A DNA stretch of 10,455 nt from Actinomycetota bacterium (GTDB lineage: Bacteria > Actinomycetota > Humimicrobiia > Humimicrobiales > Humimicrobiaceae). Under the pieces are notes generated by a model, which worked only from the letters and a program-made list of their open reading frames with translations, searched no databases and was not told where the DNA came from. The stretch covers positions 1 to 10,455 of the forward strand of contig JAMCSM010000104.1 of the NCBI GenBank assembly GCA_023380915.1, in the 5' to 3' direction. Each line of letters starts with the position of its first letter. Within the stretch, counting starts at the first letter, position 1. Below, one piece after another: positions 1 to 6,142 of the stretch. Made by a program: the position numbers and the translations under genes.

Positions 1-550
1 GCATCTTATAATACTCAGCAACTCTTTCGTAGACATCAGCAACAAAATTTATATTATCAGCAATTTTATAAAACATTTCCTGAATACCTATTAACATTTG
101 ACTGGTTTCAAAAAAACCGGGATCAATAAAACCATTGATAAACCTATCAGAATATCTTTCTTTAATCTTTTTTCCTAAATATTCAAAATATGAATCTACA
201 CCATTAACATCAGGAAAATCATATCCTTCTAAAGAATCTCTACGAGAAAGTGGGTGTTGTATAGCAATGTATGAAGTTTTTTTATCAAAAGGAACTTTTT
301 GAACAATGCCAAACTTATCTTTTCGTAATACATCTCCTTGTTTGTTTTCTTCAATTATTTCTTGAAACCATGAATAACAATTTACCCATATAGAATCAAA
401 ATTCTCAGTACCGGGAACTAACATTACTGTGTCTGGATCTAGTGTAAAATAGGCATTGTATATTCCTGGAACATTCACGACTTCCATTGGTAGGTATTCT
501 GGTTTTTTGAATTCTATCGCTTTTTTTACTACTTCAATGTGGCTTGACAT
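1..550 (-). CDS. URO-D superfamily protein (methyltransferase-like), C-terminus cut off by window edge
   Basis: Reading the minus strand from ATG at 550 gives an open frame of 183 codons that runs off the left edge. It begins MSSHIEVVKKAIEFKKPEYL and continues through PMEVVNVPG. This is the usual N-terminal pattern of the uroporphyrinogen decarboxylase (URO-D) superfamily, where a helix of the type RVxxAL..xxPDRVP leads into the TIM barrel. Known superfamily members are haem-pathway decarboxylases and the corrinoid methyltransferases MtaA, MtbA and CmuA. The N-terminus aligns by eye with that of the upstream gene (VVKKAIEFKKPEYLP against LLRDIVEYKLNNHNHLP), so the two are tandem paralogs. The 60-bp gap suggests co-transcription. 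An in-frame stop lies 16 codons upstream with no ATG, GTG or TTG between, and the Shine-Dalgarno is weak. The metal-binding and C-terminal parts lie outside the window, so the exact reaction cannot be read. Confidence 0.8.
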   Translation of the reverse strand, partial: MSSHIEVVKKAIEFKKPEYLPMEVVNVPGIYNAYFTLDPDTVMLVPGTENFDSIWVNCYSWFQEIIEENKQGDVLRKDKFGIVQKVPFDKKTSYIAIQHPLSRRDSLEGYDFPDVNGVDSYFEYLGKKIKERYSDRFINGFIDPGFFETSQMLIGIQEMFYKIADNINFVADVYERVAEYYKM

Positions 551-610
551 TTTTCTTGAAATCTCATCTCTAACTTTACCCTTGATATTATTTTTTCATA
601 TATTATTAAA

Positions 611-1798
611 TCAAATATTTTCTTTCATTCTATTTATATACTCTTTTGAAATCTTGAGTAATTTTTTATAAATAAACCCTGGGTCTTCTTGACAAGTATA
701 TGGAGACCCAACCCACATCCAGGGGATAGTTATTACCTGCGGAGCAAATATATTCATTAAGTTTATATAAGCCTTAACCATTTCATCTGAATCTTTCATA
801 TTCGTAAAATCTACAAATAAGACAGCCTTGTGGTTTTGCTTAAATACATCTCTAATTTTTTTATAATCATTTAAGCAACTATAATATTCACAGGTAATTC
901 CATAAGGTTTTGGCTCATGAGCCCAAAAATAATTCAACGCTACTTGAGGACCACAATTATGTATAAAACCAGAACCAAAATGTTCAAATTGCCTATTACA
1001 ATAAGGTAAATCAAATAAAGGATAATCAGCTGGATTATAAAGTGATTGCATTTCAGAAGAAACATAGCACTTCTTTCCTTCTGGATACCATTTCTCATCC
1101 CATTCTGTTGAAGTCAAATTATCTATTCCACCGGCTATTTCAATAACTTCATCTATTAAATCAATAATAATATCAGTTAAAATATCATTGACATATTGAA
1201 TAGCTTTCGGATCATCTTTCATTGTAGTGAAAAATAACCTTGTTTCAGTAAGTTCATAAGCCATAAGAAGGCCATTCCCCAAATCTAAGCATGAAGTAGG
1301 TATCTCATAATTTGTTTCTCTCATAATGTATCTAACCCTATCAAGACCTTCAGGTACAAGACCTCTATCAAAAATATCATTAGGTCTTCTAAATTTATAC
1401 ATATCTTCTATACTTTTTATAGGTTTCGTTTTTGGATCAACATAAGGTGTCTGGTCAGGATATTTTGCAGGTTTTATATCCTCACTATATATCGGTTTCA
1501 TTCCAAATATCGATTGGGGAATTACATATCCTAAATCTGATTTTATTGAAGGGATATAGTCATCCGGAACTTTATCTAAGGTACTTTTTATTTTTTCTAA
1601 CTCATACTCCAATTGAATTTCTTTATTTGTGTACACCTCTGTCAATGTAAACTCTTTTATGTTGGGGAAATGGGTAATTAATATAGGTAAGTGGTTATGA
1701 TTATTTAGCTTATATTCTACTATATCTCTTAGCAACTGTTTTCTATTTTCTGTATCAGCATTGGAAATAAAAGAATTTAATATCATAAATTGCTCCAT
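611..1798 (-). CDS. URO-D superfamily protein with HxCG zinc-ligand motif (corrinoid methyltransferase-like)
   Basis: This 395-residue protein has the length of the URO-D/MtaA superfamily. The N-terminal helix and LPILITHFP strand (about 22-45) match the start of the barrel. A central PTSCLDLGNGLLMAYELTET stretch (167-186) and DDPKAIQYVNDILTD correspond to the family segment where a substrate-pocket loop is followed by a ddPe helix. Near the end is FIHNCGPQ with His280 and Cys282, the H-x-C-G motif that binds zinc and activates thiols such as coenzyme M in MtaA/MtbA; Cys369 is placed about right to be the third ligand. This favours a methyltransferase-type role over haem synthesis, and no haem genes are nearby. 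Known relatives move methyl groups between methylated substrates, corrinoid proteins and thiols; the substrate here is unknown. No corrinoid protein gene is visible. ATG at 1798 is the first start after an in-frame TAA; its ribosome site is weak. Confidence 0.8.
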   Translation of the reverse strand: MEQFMILNSFISNADTENRKQLLRDIVEYKLNNHNHLPILITHFPNIKEFTLTEVYTNKEIQLEYELEKIKSTLDKVPDDYIPSIKSDLGYVIPQSIFGMKPIYSEDIKPAKYPDQTPYVDPKTKPIKSIEDMYKFRRPNDIFDRGLVPEGLDRVRYIMRETNYEIPTSCLDLGNGLLMAYELTETRLFFTTMKDDPKAIQYVNDILTDIIIDLIDEVIEIAGGIDNLTSTEWDEKWYPEGKKCYVSSEMQSLYNPADYPLFDLPYCNRQFEHFGSGFIHNCGPQVALNYFWAHEPKPYGITCEYYSCLNDYKKIRDVFKQNHKAVLFVDFTNMKDSDEMVKAYINLMNIFAPQVITIPWMWVGSPYTCQEDPGFIYKKLLKISKEYINRMKENI

Positions 1799-1978
1799 TG
1801 CCTGATAAGTTAATAATTAAACTCTGATTAATTTAGCGCATTTTACTTAAAATTTTTATAAATAAAATTGCATCTCTCAGCTGAATAACATTTATGGATT
1901 ATGACATGAAATATTTACTTAAAAATCTCACCTCATTCCGGTTTCTAAAGTATATTTTTATTTAGCAAACAAAAATTG

Positions 1979-2977
1979 TTATGATGTCAGTTCGATTTTT
2001 AAATCATCTGCTACAGGTTCTATAATAACAAAATCTCCTGTAACCGTTCTTAAAATTGAACATGGAATTTCTGGAACTATTGGACCAAAAAGCGAAAGCC
2101 TTACAATAAACTTCTGCCAAATTATACTGCCTGAGAAATAGCTACCTTCAGTAGTAAGTCCACATCCATCATTCCACCATGATCTGAAATCAGCGTTTAA
2201 AGTTGTTGTTGAACCAATAGTATGTGCTTTTGGTGGAATGAATGCCCAAGCCCCATTCATATCTGTAATTGCCATCTGACATGTTGAAAGTGGGTGAAAG
2301 TCTATACATCTTGGAGTAGCCTTCTTCCATTCATCAATTGTCATTCCATATTCTTTGGCAAGATGAGGATCCCAGAAAGCATAATGTCCTGAAAAACCTG
2401 TGCCTCCATAAACAATATTTGCACCTTTTGCTCCGGGTTCTTTTCTTGCCTTTACAATCATTTCATCATAATCTTTAATATTGTTTTTATTGGGAAAATG
2501 CACCTGCTTTTTAGGTACACTTAGTTCTGGTCTTATCCTTGATAAAAAGCTTTTTTCAATTGTCCAATGAAATGAACCAGGCCAATTGTGGTCAACATCA
2601 TTGCCTTCCTCATCACAGTATTCATCCATTGCAAAATAATGTACATGTTTTAAAGGTATGTTTAACGCATTAACCATATCAGCAAGCAATTGATATTGAA
2701 AAATGGGTCCTGTTGGAAACACTCCTACAAATTGTTTTCCCTCATCTAAAGCTCTTTTAATTCTTACAAATATGTCTAGAGCCATCTGAAAATGAAAGTC
2801 CTTTGTAGATGCAATTCTTACTTTAAATTCTGGATGTGAATCTTTTGGTAAATTACATATTTCTTCCTTTTTTACTTTCGCAACTCTTTTACAAACCTCC
2901 ATATCTCTGAATGCTAAGAATTTAGCAGGTTGAAAATTAATAAGATCTATATTTGGATTAAAATCGTTTTTTACCAT
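1979..2977 (-). CDS. Divergent glucosamine-6-phosphate deaminase/isomerase-like protein (NagB fold)
   Basis: The protein shows three landmarks of the NagB/SugP isomerase fold in order: GVFPTGPIFQYQ (sugar-phosphate loop, like GLPTGxTP), YFAMDEYCDEEGN (like NMDEYVGL, carrying the general-base Asp), and YGGTGFSGHYAFWDP (like GxGxDGHIAFNEP). A late GSTTTLNADFRSW stretch resembles the family threonine-rich loop. NagB converts glucosamine-6-phosphate to fructose-6-phosphate plus ammonia in the cytosol. At about 332 residues it is longer than the usual 240-270, with an N-terminal extension. The Asp of DGH is Ser here and the Glu of NEP is Asp, so the ring-opening triad is altered and the true substrate may differ. 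Start: ATG at 2977 is preferred because AGAAGG at 2985-2990 is well spaced for it; an in-frame GTG at 2983 overlaps that site and would add two residues. It sits upstream of the URO-D pair on the same strand, 180 bp away, with its own promoter. Confidence 0.78.
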   Translation of the reverse strand: MVKNDFNPNIDLINFQPAKFLAFRDMEVCKRVAKVKKEEICNLPKDSHPEFKVRIASTKDFHFQMALDIFVRIKRALDEGKQFVGVFPTGPIFQYQLLADMVNALNIPLKHVHYFAMDEYCDEEGNDVDHNWPGSFHWTIEKSFLSRIRPELSVPKKQVHFPNKNNIKDYDEMIVKARKEPGAKGANIVYGGTGFSGHYAFWDPHLAKEYGMTIDEWKKATPRCIDFHPLSTCQMAITDMNGAWAFIPPKAHTIGSTTTLNADFRSWWNDGCGLTTEGSYFSGSIIWQKFIVRLSLFGPIVPEIPCSILRTVTGDFVIIEPVADDLKIELTS

Positions 2978-3031
2978 TAACACACCTTCTAGAAATTAAT
3001 ATTTTTATTAGTTTGTTTGTCGAACTTAATA

Positions 3032-3060
3032 ATAATATAGCAACTCAAAACTTATGTCAA
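3032..3060 (-). promoter_or_regulatory. Sigma-70-type promoter of the NagB-like gene
   Basis: On the minus strand TTGACA (3055-3060) and TATTAT (3032-3037) are separated by exactly 17 bp, and the start codon follows about 55 bp downstream. The -35 is a perfect consensus. A partial palindrome, GTTTGTCGAAC (3016-3026), lies just downstream of the -10 and could be an operator, but it is weak. Confidence 0.72.
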
Positions 3061-3130
3061 TAGTGCGAATTCTTCAGAGCTGATCCCTTTATTTAAAAAA
3101 TACTCAAGACTTTATCGATGACTCATATAG

Positions 3131-3153
3131 AAATGTACAAGAGAAACTCAAAT
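3131..3153 (+). repeat. Inverted repeat, left copy (23 bp)
   Basis: It begins AAATGTACAAGAGAAACTCA and is an exact reverse complement of 3650-3672. It lies on the 3' side of the transposase remnant. Confidence 0.85.
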
Positions 3154-3301
3154 CAAATTTTGCTTCTGACTATATTTTTAGAGAATAAATATCTTTAACA
3201 TATAGAAACAAAAAGATCAGAGATTAAATACGAGGCAGAAAAAATACTACAGCTAACCAGTATGATGACAACGAATTATAACAGCTGAGGTACAAGGAAG
3301 A

Positions 3302-3596
3302 CATAATAAGTACGCAGGATCTCTAATCATCAAGCCTTACATTGAAGTAGACTCACTCTACTCAGAAATATCCATAGTTTTTGCTGCTTAAGTCCCGGCT
3401 TTCTGCAAGAGTATTTTGCAGGGCCTGCGATCATCTATTCTTGGCTGCTTTATGACCAGTGGCCCATTCCTGTAACTATTTATCTTGGCAGCATGTATCA
3501 GTTCTTTGTTACAACTTTATTTAAATTCTCATCTATAAGATTTGAATGTTTCTTAATAAATTCTTCCACTTCATTTTCAAGAGCTAACTGAGGCAT
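3302..3596 (-). pseudogene. IS256-family transposase remnant
   Basis: Three minus-strand pieces in different frames resemble successive parts of one IS256-family transposase. Piece 1 (3498-3596) starts MPQLALENEVEEFIKKH and runs through SNLIDENLNKVV, like the family segment EVxEFLxKHxxLRDExGxxxVVRNG. Piece 2 (about 3388-3499) contains VIKQPRIDDRRPCK, like the segment VKQPRIDDR. Piece 3 (about 3302-3382) reads NYGYF-stop-VE-stop-VYFNVRLDD-stop-RSCVLIM, like the DDE-domain segment YxYIWVDGVYFNVRLDDERPCVL, which carries the first catalytic Asp. Frameshifts separate the pieces, piece 3 has three stops, and the roughly 100 residues normally between pieces 2 and 3 are mostly absent. The C-terminal half with the remaining Asp and Glu was not recognised. 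The gene is non-functional. Family comparison is from memory; a protein search with each piece would settle it. Confidence 0.72.
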
Positions 3597-3649
3597 CTTT
3601 TGTGCTCCTTGTTTGTTCAAGCACTGACCATGTACTTTCTTCTTTAATA

Positions 3650-3672
3650 ATTTGAGTTTCTCTTGTACATTT
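3650..3672 (-). repeat. Inverted repeat, right copy (23 bp)
   Basis: Exact reverse complement of 3131-3153. It lies on the 5' side of the transposase remnant. All 23 positions match. Confidence 0.85.
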
Positions 3673-3850
3673 ACTCACAAGCATATTCTCTTTATTATGT
3701 TTTCTGAACGTTAATATTTTAATGGAGGATATACTCCTTTTATAGCATTGACACAAAAAAAATAATTTTTTGGTCTGCAAGTTGTGGATAAGCTATGCTT
3801 ACCTGTATAAAACTAAAGGGGGCAAGATTTTCAAGATCTTAAAAGCGATA

Positions 3851-3869
3851 ACTTATTTTTAAAATAAGT
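3851..3869. repeat. 19-bp palindrome upstream of a small unknown ORF
   Basis: ACTTATTTT and AAAATAAGT are perfect complements around a single T. GCG (3845-3847) and CGC (3871-3873) could extend the stem across small bulges. It sits about 40 bp before the ORF at 3910. It could be an operator or a weak hairpin; no run of T follows on either strand that would make a clear terminator. Confidence 0.45.
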
Positions 3870-3909
3870 CCGCAGAATAATGAGAAAGAATCCATCAAAC
3901 CAATCATAG

Positions 3910-4128
3910 ATGAAGCGGTTATCGAATTTTCAAAATCAGCCTCTTTTGATGCATAAAAACATTTTGAGATTACTTGCTGAAAAGTTTAATATAAATCTCC
4001 GAAAAATTGCCGAGATAATACGAATTGCTGTATGGGCTTCAAAAGTAAGCCCCCCGCTTTTCAGCGCCATGGAAATTCTTGGAAAAGATGAAACCTTGGA
4101 GAGGCTTGGAAATTACAGGGATTTATAA
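3910..4128 (+). CDS. Small hypothetical protein, 72 aa, helical
   Basis: I do not recognise this protein. It has a mostly helical, amphipathic composition: ILRLLAEKFNINLRKIAEII (about 18-37), then AVWASKVSPPLFSAMEILGK and DETLERLGNY. The residue mix looks like a real coding sequence rather than a random frame. There is no clear Shine-Dalgarno before ATG 3910 or before the internal ATG at 3949, so the start is uncertain, and the frame may be the surviving part of a longer gene. It precedes the 69-aa helical ORF and nucleotidyltransferase fragment on the same strand, with a 68-bp gap, so it may belong to the same decaying module. No membrane segment, signal peptide or metal-binding motif is visible. 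Confidence 0.42.
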   Translation: MKRLSNFQNQPLLMHKNILRLLAEKFNINLRKIAEIIRIAVWASKVSPPLFSAMEILGKDETLERLGNYRDL

Positions 4129-4196
4129 AAATATGTTAAAATAAAAGTGCAGAATTTAAAATCCCGGAAATATAGCAATATTAGAAGAAATTTAAA

Positions 4197-4406
4197 ATGA
4201 TAAAAGACGTTGAATTATTAAAAAAATTTGAAAATGACTTTCTGAAAAATACACCCATTTCCTACATTGATGCATTAAAAATTTTTGAAGCTTTATGGCA
4301 TGAGGCAGAAACTCTGAAAGTTTTACCTGGAGAAGACATAATGGAAGGAATAGATATAAAAATTAAAATTGCAAAAATTTTAAATTCATGTTCGAAGAAC
4401 TCCTAA
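4197..4406 (+). CDS. Small helical partner protein of a nucleotidyltransferase, 69 aa
   Basis: The sequence reads MIKDVELLKKFENDFLKNTP, then ISYIDALKIFEALWHEAETL, and ends with an IKIKIAKILNSC helix. This pattern (KKFE...TPxxY...LxIFEALWxEA...DIMEGIDIxIKIAKxLN) matches, from memory, a small uncharacterised protein encoded directly before a nucleotidyltransferase whose N-terminus reads like that of the next ORF. Such neighbours are often described as toxin-antitoxin-like, but I do not know a demonstrated function for this one. The stop codon overlaps the start of the nucleotidyltransferase fragment by 19 nt, which supports translational coupling. AGAAG about 12 nt upstream is a weak ribosome site. 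The protein looks full length although its partner is truncated, so it is either an orphan antidote-like protein or on its way to decay. Confidence 0.6.
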   Translation: MIKDVELLKKFENDFLKNTPISYIDALKIFEALWHEAETLKVLPGEDIMEGIDIKIKIAKILNSCSKNS

Positions 4407-4513
4407 TAAAAATATCAAAATTACTAAGTCATAATTCGATCCCTTATATGATAATCGGAGGACAAGCTTTCAAAGCGGTGTTTTGTATTTTCTATCCAGC
4501 AAAATTCCTTTGA
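4388..4513 (+). pseudogene. Nucleotidyltransferase-fold protein, truncated after the N-terminal strand
   Basis: ATG at 4388 opens a 41-codon frame beginning MFEELLIKISKLLSHNSIPY followed by MIIGGQA. This is the start of a polymerase-beta/MNT or AbiEii-like nucleotidyltransferase, in which a helix leads to the IPYxxIGGQA strand and loop and is normally followed by a tract with the catalytic D-x-D. Here similarity stops abruptly after GQA (codon ending at 4468). The remaining residues FKAVFCIFYPAKFL are unlike the family, and a TGA follows at 4511. No later part of the gene is found up to hicB. The break coincides with an imperfect inverted repeat at 4481-4570. The gene lacks the catalytic aspartates and cannot be active. 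Confidence 0.62.
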
Positions 4514-4570
4514 TGAAGAAGTGTTGTCATAAAAACTTTGTATGCCGTAAATTGCTGGATGATAACAAAA
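4481..4570. repeat. Imperfect inverted repeat at the nucleotidyltransferase break point
   Basis: ATCCAGCAA (4494-4502) pairs perfectly with TTGCTGGAT (4552-4560), and the outer TTTTGT (4481-4486) pairs with ACAAAA (4565-4570) across a 3-nt length difference. The loop is about 49 nt. The left arm begins 12 bp after similarity to nucleotidyltransferases ends, so the repeat may mark the inserted or recombined DNA that destroyed the gene. No known IS end is recognised. Confidence 0.45.
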
Positions 4571-4624
4571 TGCTGTTTTCATAATAAAAATTAAAGTATA
4601 TAATTTATATTGCCGATTTCATCA

Positions 4625-4653
4625 TTGATAATATTTATTAAAATAATTAAAAT
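4625..4653 (+). promoter_or_regulatory. Sigma-70-type promoter of hicBA
   Basis: TTGATA (4625-4630) and TAAAAT (4648-4653) are separated by 17 bp, each one base from consensus, and lie about 40 bp before the hicB start. The region is AT-rich, so chance matches are possible, but both position and spacing fit. Confidence 0.55.
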
Positions 4654-4694
4654 ATATTTTTTTCTTAACATTTTAACAATAAGGAGGAAGAAAA

Positions 4695-5015
4695 ATGTCA
4701 GCTTCGATTGATAAATCTAAGTTGCAACCATTGATATTAAGATTTGAAGTTGGCGTGATAATTGAAAAAGATAATATTGGCTATATAGCATATTGCCCTG
4801 CGCTCAAGGGACTTGTTGCAGAGGGTGAAACTGAAGAAGAAGTAAAAAATAATTTTACAAATTCCTTTATTTCATATATTAATTCAGCTATAAAACATAA
4901 AGATCCATTACCAATATGTTCTGCTTTTAAGGTAACTACCGGTGTCAAACCTGTAATTGAGAATATAGATGTACCAATAGATATTTATAACCACAATATC
5001 TTAGCTACTGCATGA
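4695..5015 (+). CDS. hicB: HicB-like antitoxin
   Basis: HicB-type antitoxins bind and neutralise the HicA mRNA interferase and usually repress their own operon. This 106-residue protein shows the partly degraded RNase H fold typical of the family: EVGVIIEKDNIGYIAYCPAL (18-37), then KGLVAEGETEEEVKNNFTNS, matching the pattern of a strand, the G-Y-x-A-x-C-P-x-L strand, GxxxxGxTxEEA and a helix. The roughly 35 residues after it (from about 73) do not show an obvious ribbon-helix-helix or helix-turn-helix, so autoregulation by this protein alone is uncertain. AAGGAGGAAG at 4681-4690 is a strong ribosome site that fixes the start at 4695. The stop overlaps the next start as ATGA, so the antitoxin is made first and coupled to the toxin. 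Confidence 0.85.
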   Translation: MSASIDKSKLQPLILRFEVGVIIEKDNIGYIAYCPALKGLVAEGETEEEVKNNFTNSFISYINSAIKHKDPLPICSAFKVTTGVKPVIENIDVPIDIYNHNILATA

Positions 5016-5257
5016 ATAAAGATATCTGGGAACAAATCAAATCAATTGATAAAAATAAACTTATTAAGGCTTTGGAAAGAGATGGTTGGTTACTTGATAT
5101 TGAACATAAAAAATTCAGAACATATAGAAAAGGAATAAAAAAGGTTACAATTCATTATCATAATACAAACTTTAAAAATCCTAAATTGCTCAAAATGCTG
5201 CTTGAAAGCATAGGTTGGCAGGAAGAAGATTATAAAAGACTTAAATTAATCAAATAG
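5012..5257 (+). CDS. hicA: HicA-like mRNA interferase toxin (YcfA family)
   Basis: HicA toxins are small double-stranded-RNA-binding-fold ribonucleases that cleave mRNA. This 81-residue protein fits by size and context: KLIKALERDGWLL (16-28), EHKKFRTYRKG (31-41), VTIHYH (45-50) and a final LLKMLLESIGW helix (59-69), the order LLKxxGF, GSHxxY, VxVPxH, LxxILxxxG seen in the family. The canonical G-S-H is replaced by I-E-H, but the putative catalytic His32 is kept. The C-terminus is basic (YKRLKLIK). The gene overlaps hicB by 4 nt and follows it. Many hic operons have the toxin first, so this antitoxin-first order is the less common arrangement. Terminator-like hairpins follow within a few bases. 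The pair looks intact, and whether the toxin is active cannot be told from sequence. Confidence 0.78.
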   Translation: MNKDIWEQIKSIDKNKLIKALERDGWLLDIEHKKFRTYRKGIKKVTIHYHNTNFKNPKLLKMLLESIGWQEEDYKRLKLIK

Positions 5258-5259
5258 AA

Positions 5260-5304
5260 AGACCTCGCATGGAGGGTCTCTAAACAGAGATATTCCTCTC
5301 TTTT
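5260..5304 (+). terminator. Terminator-like double hairpin after hicA
   Basis: AGACC..TC (5260-5266) pairs with GA..GGTCT (5272-5279) with one bulged G around a GCATG-containing loop. A second stem, AGAGA (5286-5290) with TCTCT (5297-5301), is followed by three more T. It stands between convergent genes (hicA and the SDR gene), so it may serve both strands, although the T tract is short. Confidence 0.5.
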
Positions 5305-5342
5305 GTAAAAGATAAATACTCTTATGAATTTTAGTCTTAAAT

Positions 5343-6119
5343 TTATTTTGGCCTTTTGTAAATAATCCTGCCGCCGTCGGCTATTATTTCCTGGCCACAG
5401 ATATATTCCGCCATATCAGATGCCAGGAAAGCAACAATATTACCGATATCCTCAGGAGTTCCCATCCTTCCCAATGGTATGCCTTCTATTATTTTTTTAT
5501 TTACCTCAGGCGTATCCGGATATCTTATACGCAGCATTTTAGTATCGATTACTCCCGGAGATACAATATTTATCCTTACGCCTTTTTGCAGCAGGTCATA
5601 AGTTATTGATTTCATAAGGCCAAGAAGACCGATTTTTGAAACAGCATAATGGGCCCCCCCGCCGCTGCCATTTATTGAAGTTGTGGAACCAACAAGGACT
5701 ATGTTACCTTTTTTTGCTGCAAGCATATGAGGCATAGCTTCCTGAATAAAATAAAATGCCCCTCTTAAATTTATTTCCATTGATCTGTCCCATTCTTTAT
5801 CGGTCAAATCGATAAATTCAGCAAAGCTGGAATAACCGGCACTATATACTAAAACATCTATATTTTTAAATTTGTCATAAATTTCTTTTATTATTTTTTT
5901 AACTTCTGCTCTTTTAGTGATATCACACTTGTAAAAATGTGTTTCCACCTTGAATTCTGCATTTATTGATTTTGCCAGTCTCTCTCCGGAAACATCATCA
6001 ATGTCTGCCACCAATATTTTTGACTGCGCTGCTGCCAATGCTTTTACAATTCCAGACCCTATGTCGCCCGCCCCTCCGACAACAAGGGATATTTTATCTT
6101 TCAAATTTATTTGTTTCAT
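5343..6119 (-). CDS. Short-chain dehydrogenase/reductase (classical SDR, NAD-type)
   Basis: This is a full-length classical SDR of 258 residues. The dinucleotide-binding motif is GGAGDIGSG (15-23), a variant of TGxxxGIG. Asp39 at the end of the second strand (ILVADID) predicts preference for NAD(H) over NADP(H). SAG (93-95) stands for NNAG. The catalytic tetrad is Asn117, Ser145, Tyr158 and Lys162 (YAVSK), followed by SPGVIDT (187-193) and a C-terminal GQEIIADGG. These cytosolic enzymes interconvert alcohols and ketones, often on sugars or polyols; the substrate cannot be read. TTGAGGAACC before ATG 6119 is a good ribosome site. It begins 23 bp after the aldolase-like gene on the same strand, so the two are probably one operon in a carbohydrate pathway. 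All catalytic residues are present, unlike in its neighbours. Confidence 0.9.
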   Translation of the reverse strand: MKQINLKDKISLVVGGAGDIGSGIVKALAAAQSKILVADIDDVSGERLAKSINAEFKVETHFYKCDITKRAEVKKIIKEIYDKFKNIDVLVYSAGYSSFAEFIDLTDKEWDRSMEINLRGAFYFIQEAMPHMLAAKKGNIVLVGSTTSINGSGGGAHYAVSKIGLLGLMKSITYDLLQKGVRINIVSPGVIDTKMLRIRYPDTPEVNKKIIEGIPLGRMGTPEDIGNIVAFLASDMAEYICGQEIIADGGRIIYKRPK

Positions 6120-6142
6120 GGTTCCTCAAGCCATTTATCTGC

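Larger units (their letters stand above)
3131..3672. mobile_element. Decayed IS256-family element bounded by perfect 23-bp inverted repeats
   Basis: Two identical 23-bp inverted repeats bound this 542-bp segment: one at 3131-3153 beginning AAATGTACAAGAG, the other, its exact reverse complement, at 3650-3672. Between them on the minus strand are broken pieces of an IS256-type transposase. Intact IS256 elements are roughly 1.2-1.4 kb with a transposase of about 400 residues, so more than half of the interior is missing. The repeats are perfect while the gene is full of stops, which is the structure of a non-autonomous derivative (MITE-like). No convincing target-site duplication was found outside the repeats, and the true ends may extend a little further than the perfect match. 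The element starts the accessory strip between the NagB-like gene and the hicBA locus. Confidence 0.72.

Noticed and set aside
3577..3780. A 67-codon minus-strand open frame over the right end of the IS256 remnant
   Set aside because: It runs in a different frame from the recognisable transposase pieces, crosses the inverted repeat, has no ribosome site, and its sequence resembles no known protein.
3783..3791. A perfect DnaA-box sequence (TTATCCACA on the minus strand) suggesting an origin
   Set aside because: Only one box is present, with no cluster, no AT-rich unwinding region tied to it and no dnaA or dnaN nearby; one match in 10 kb can arise by chance.
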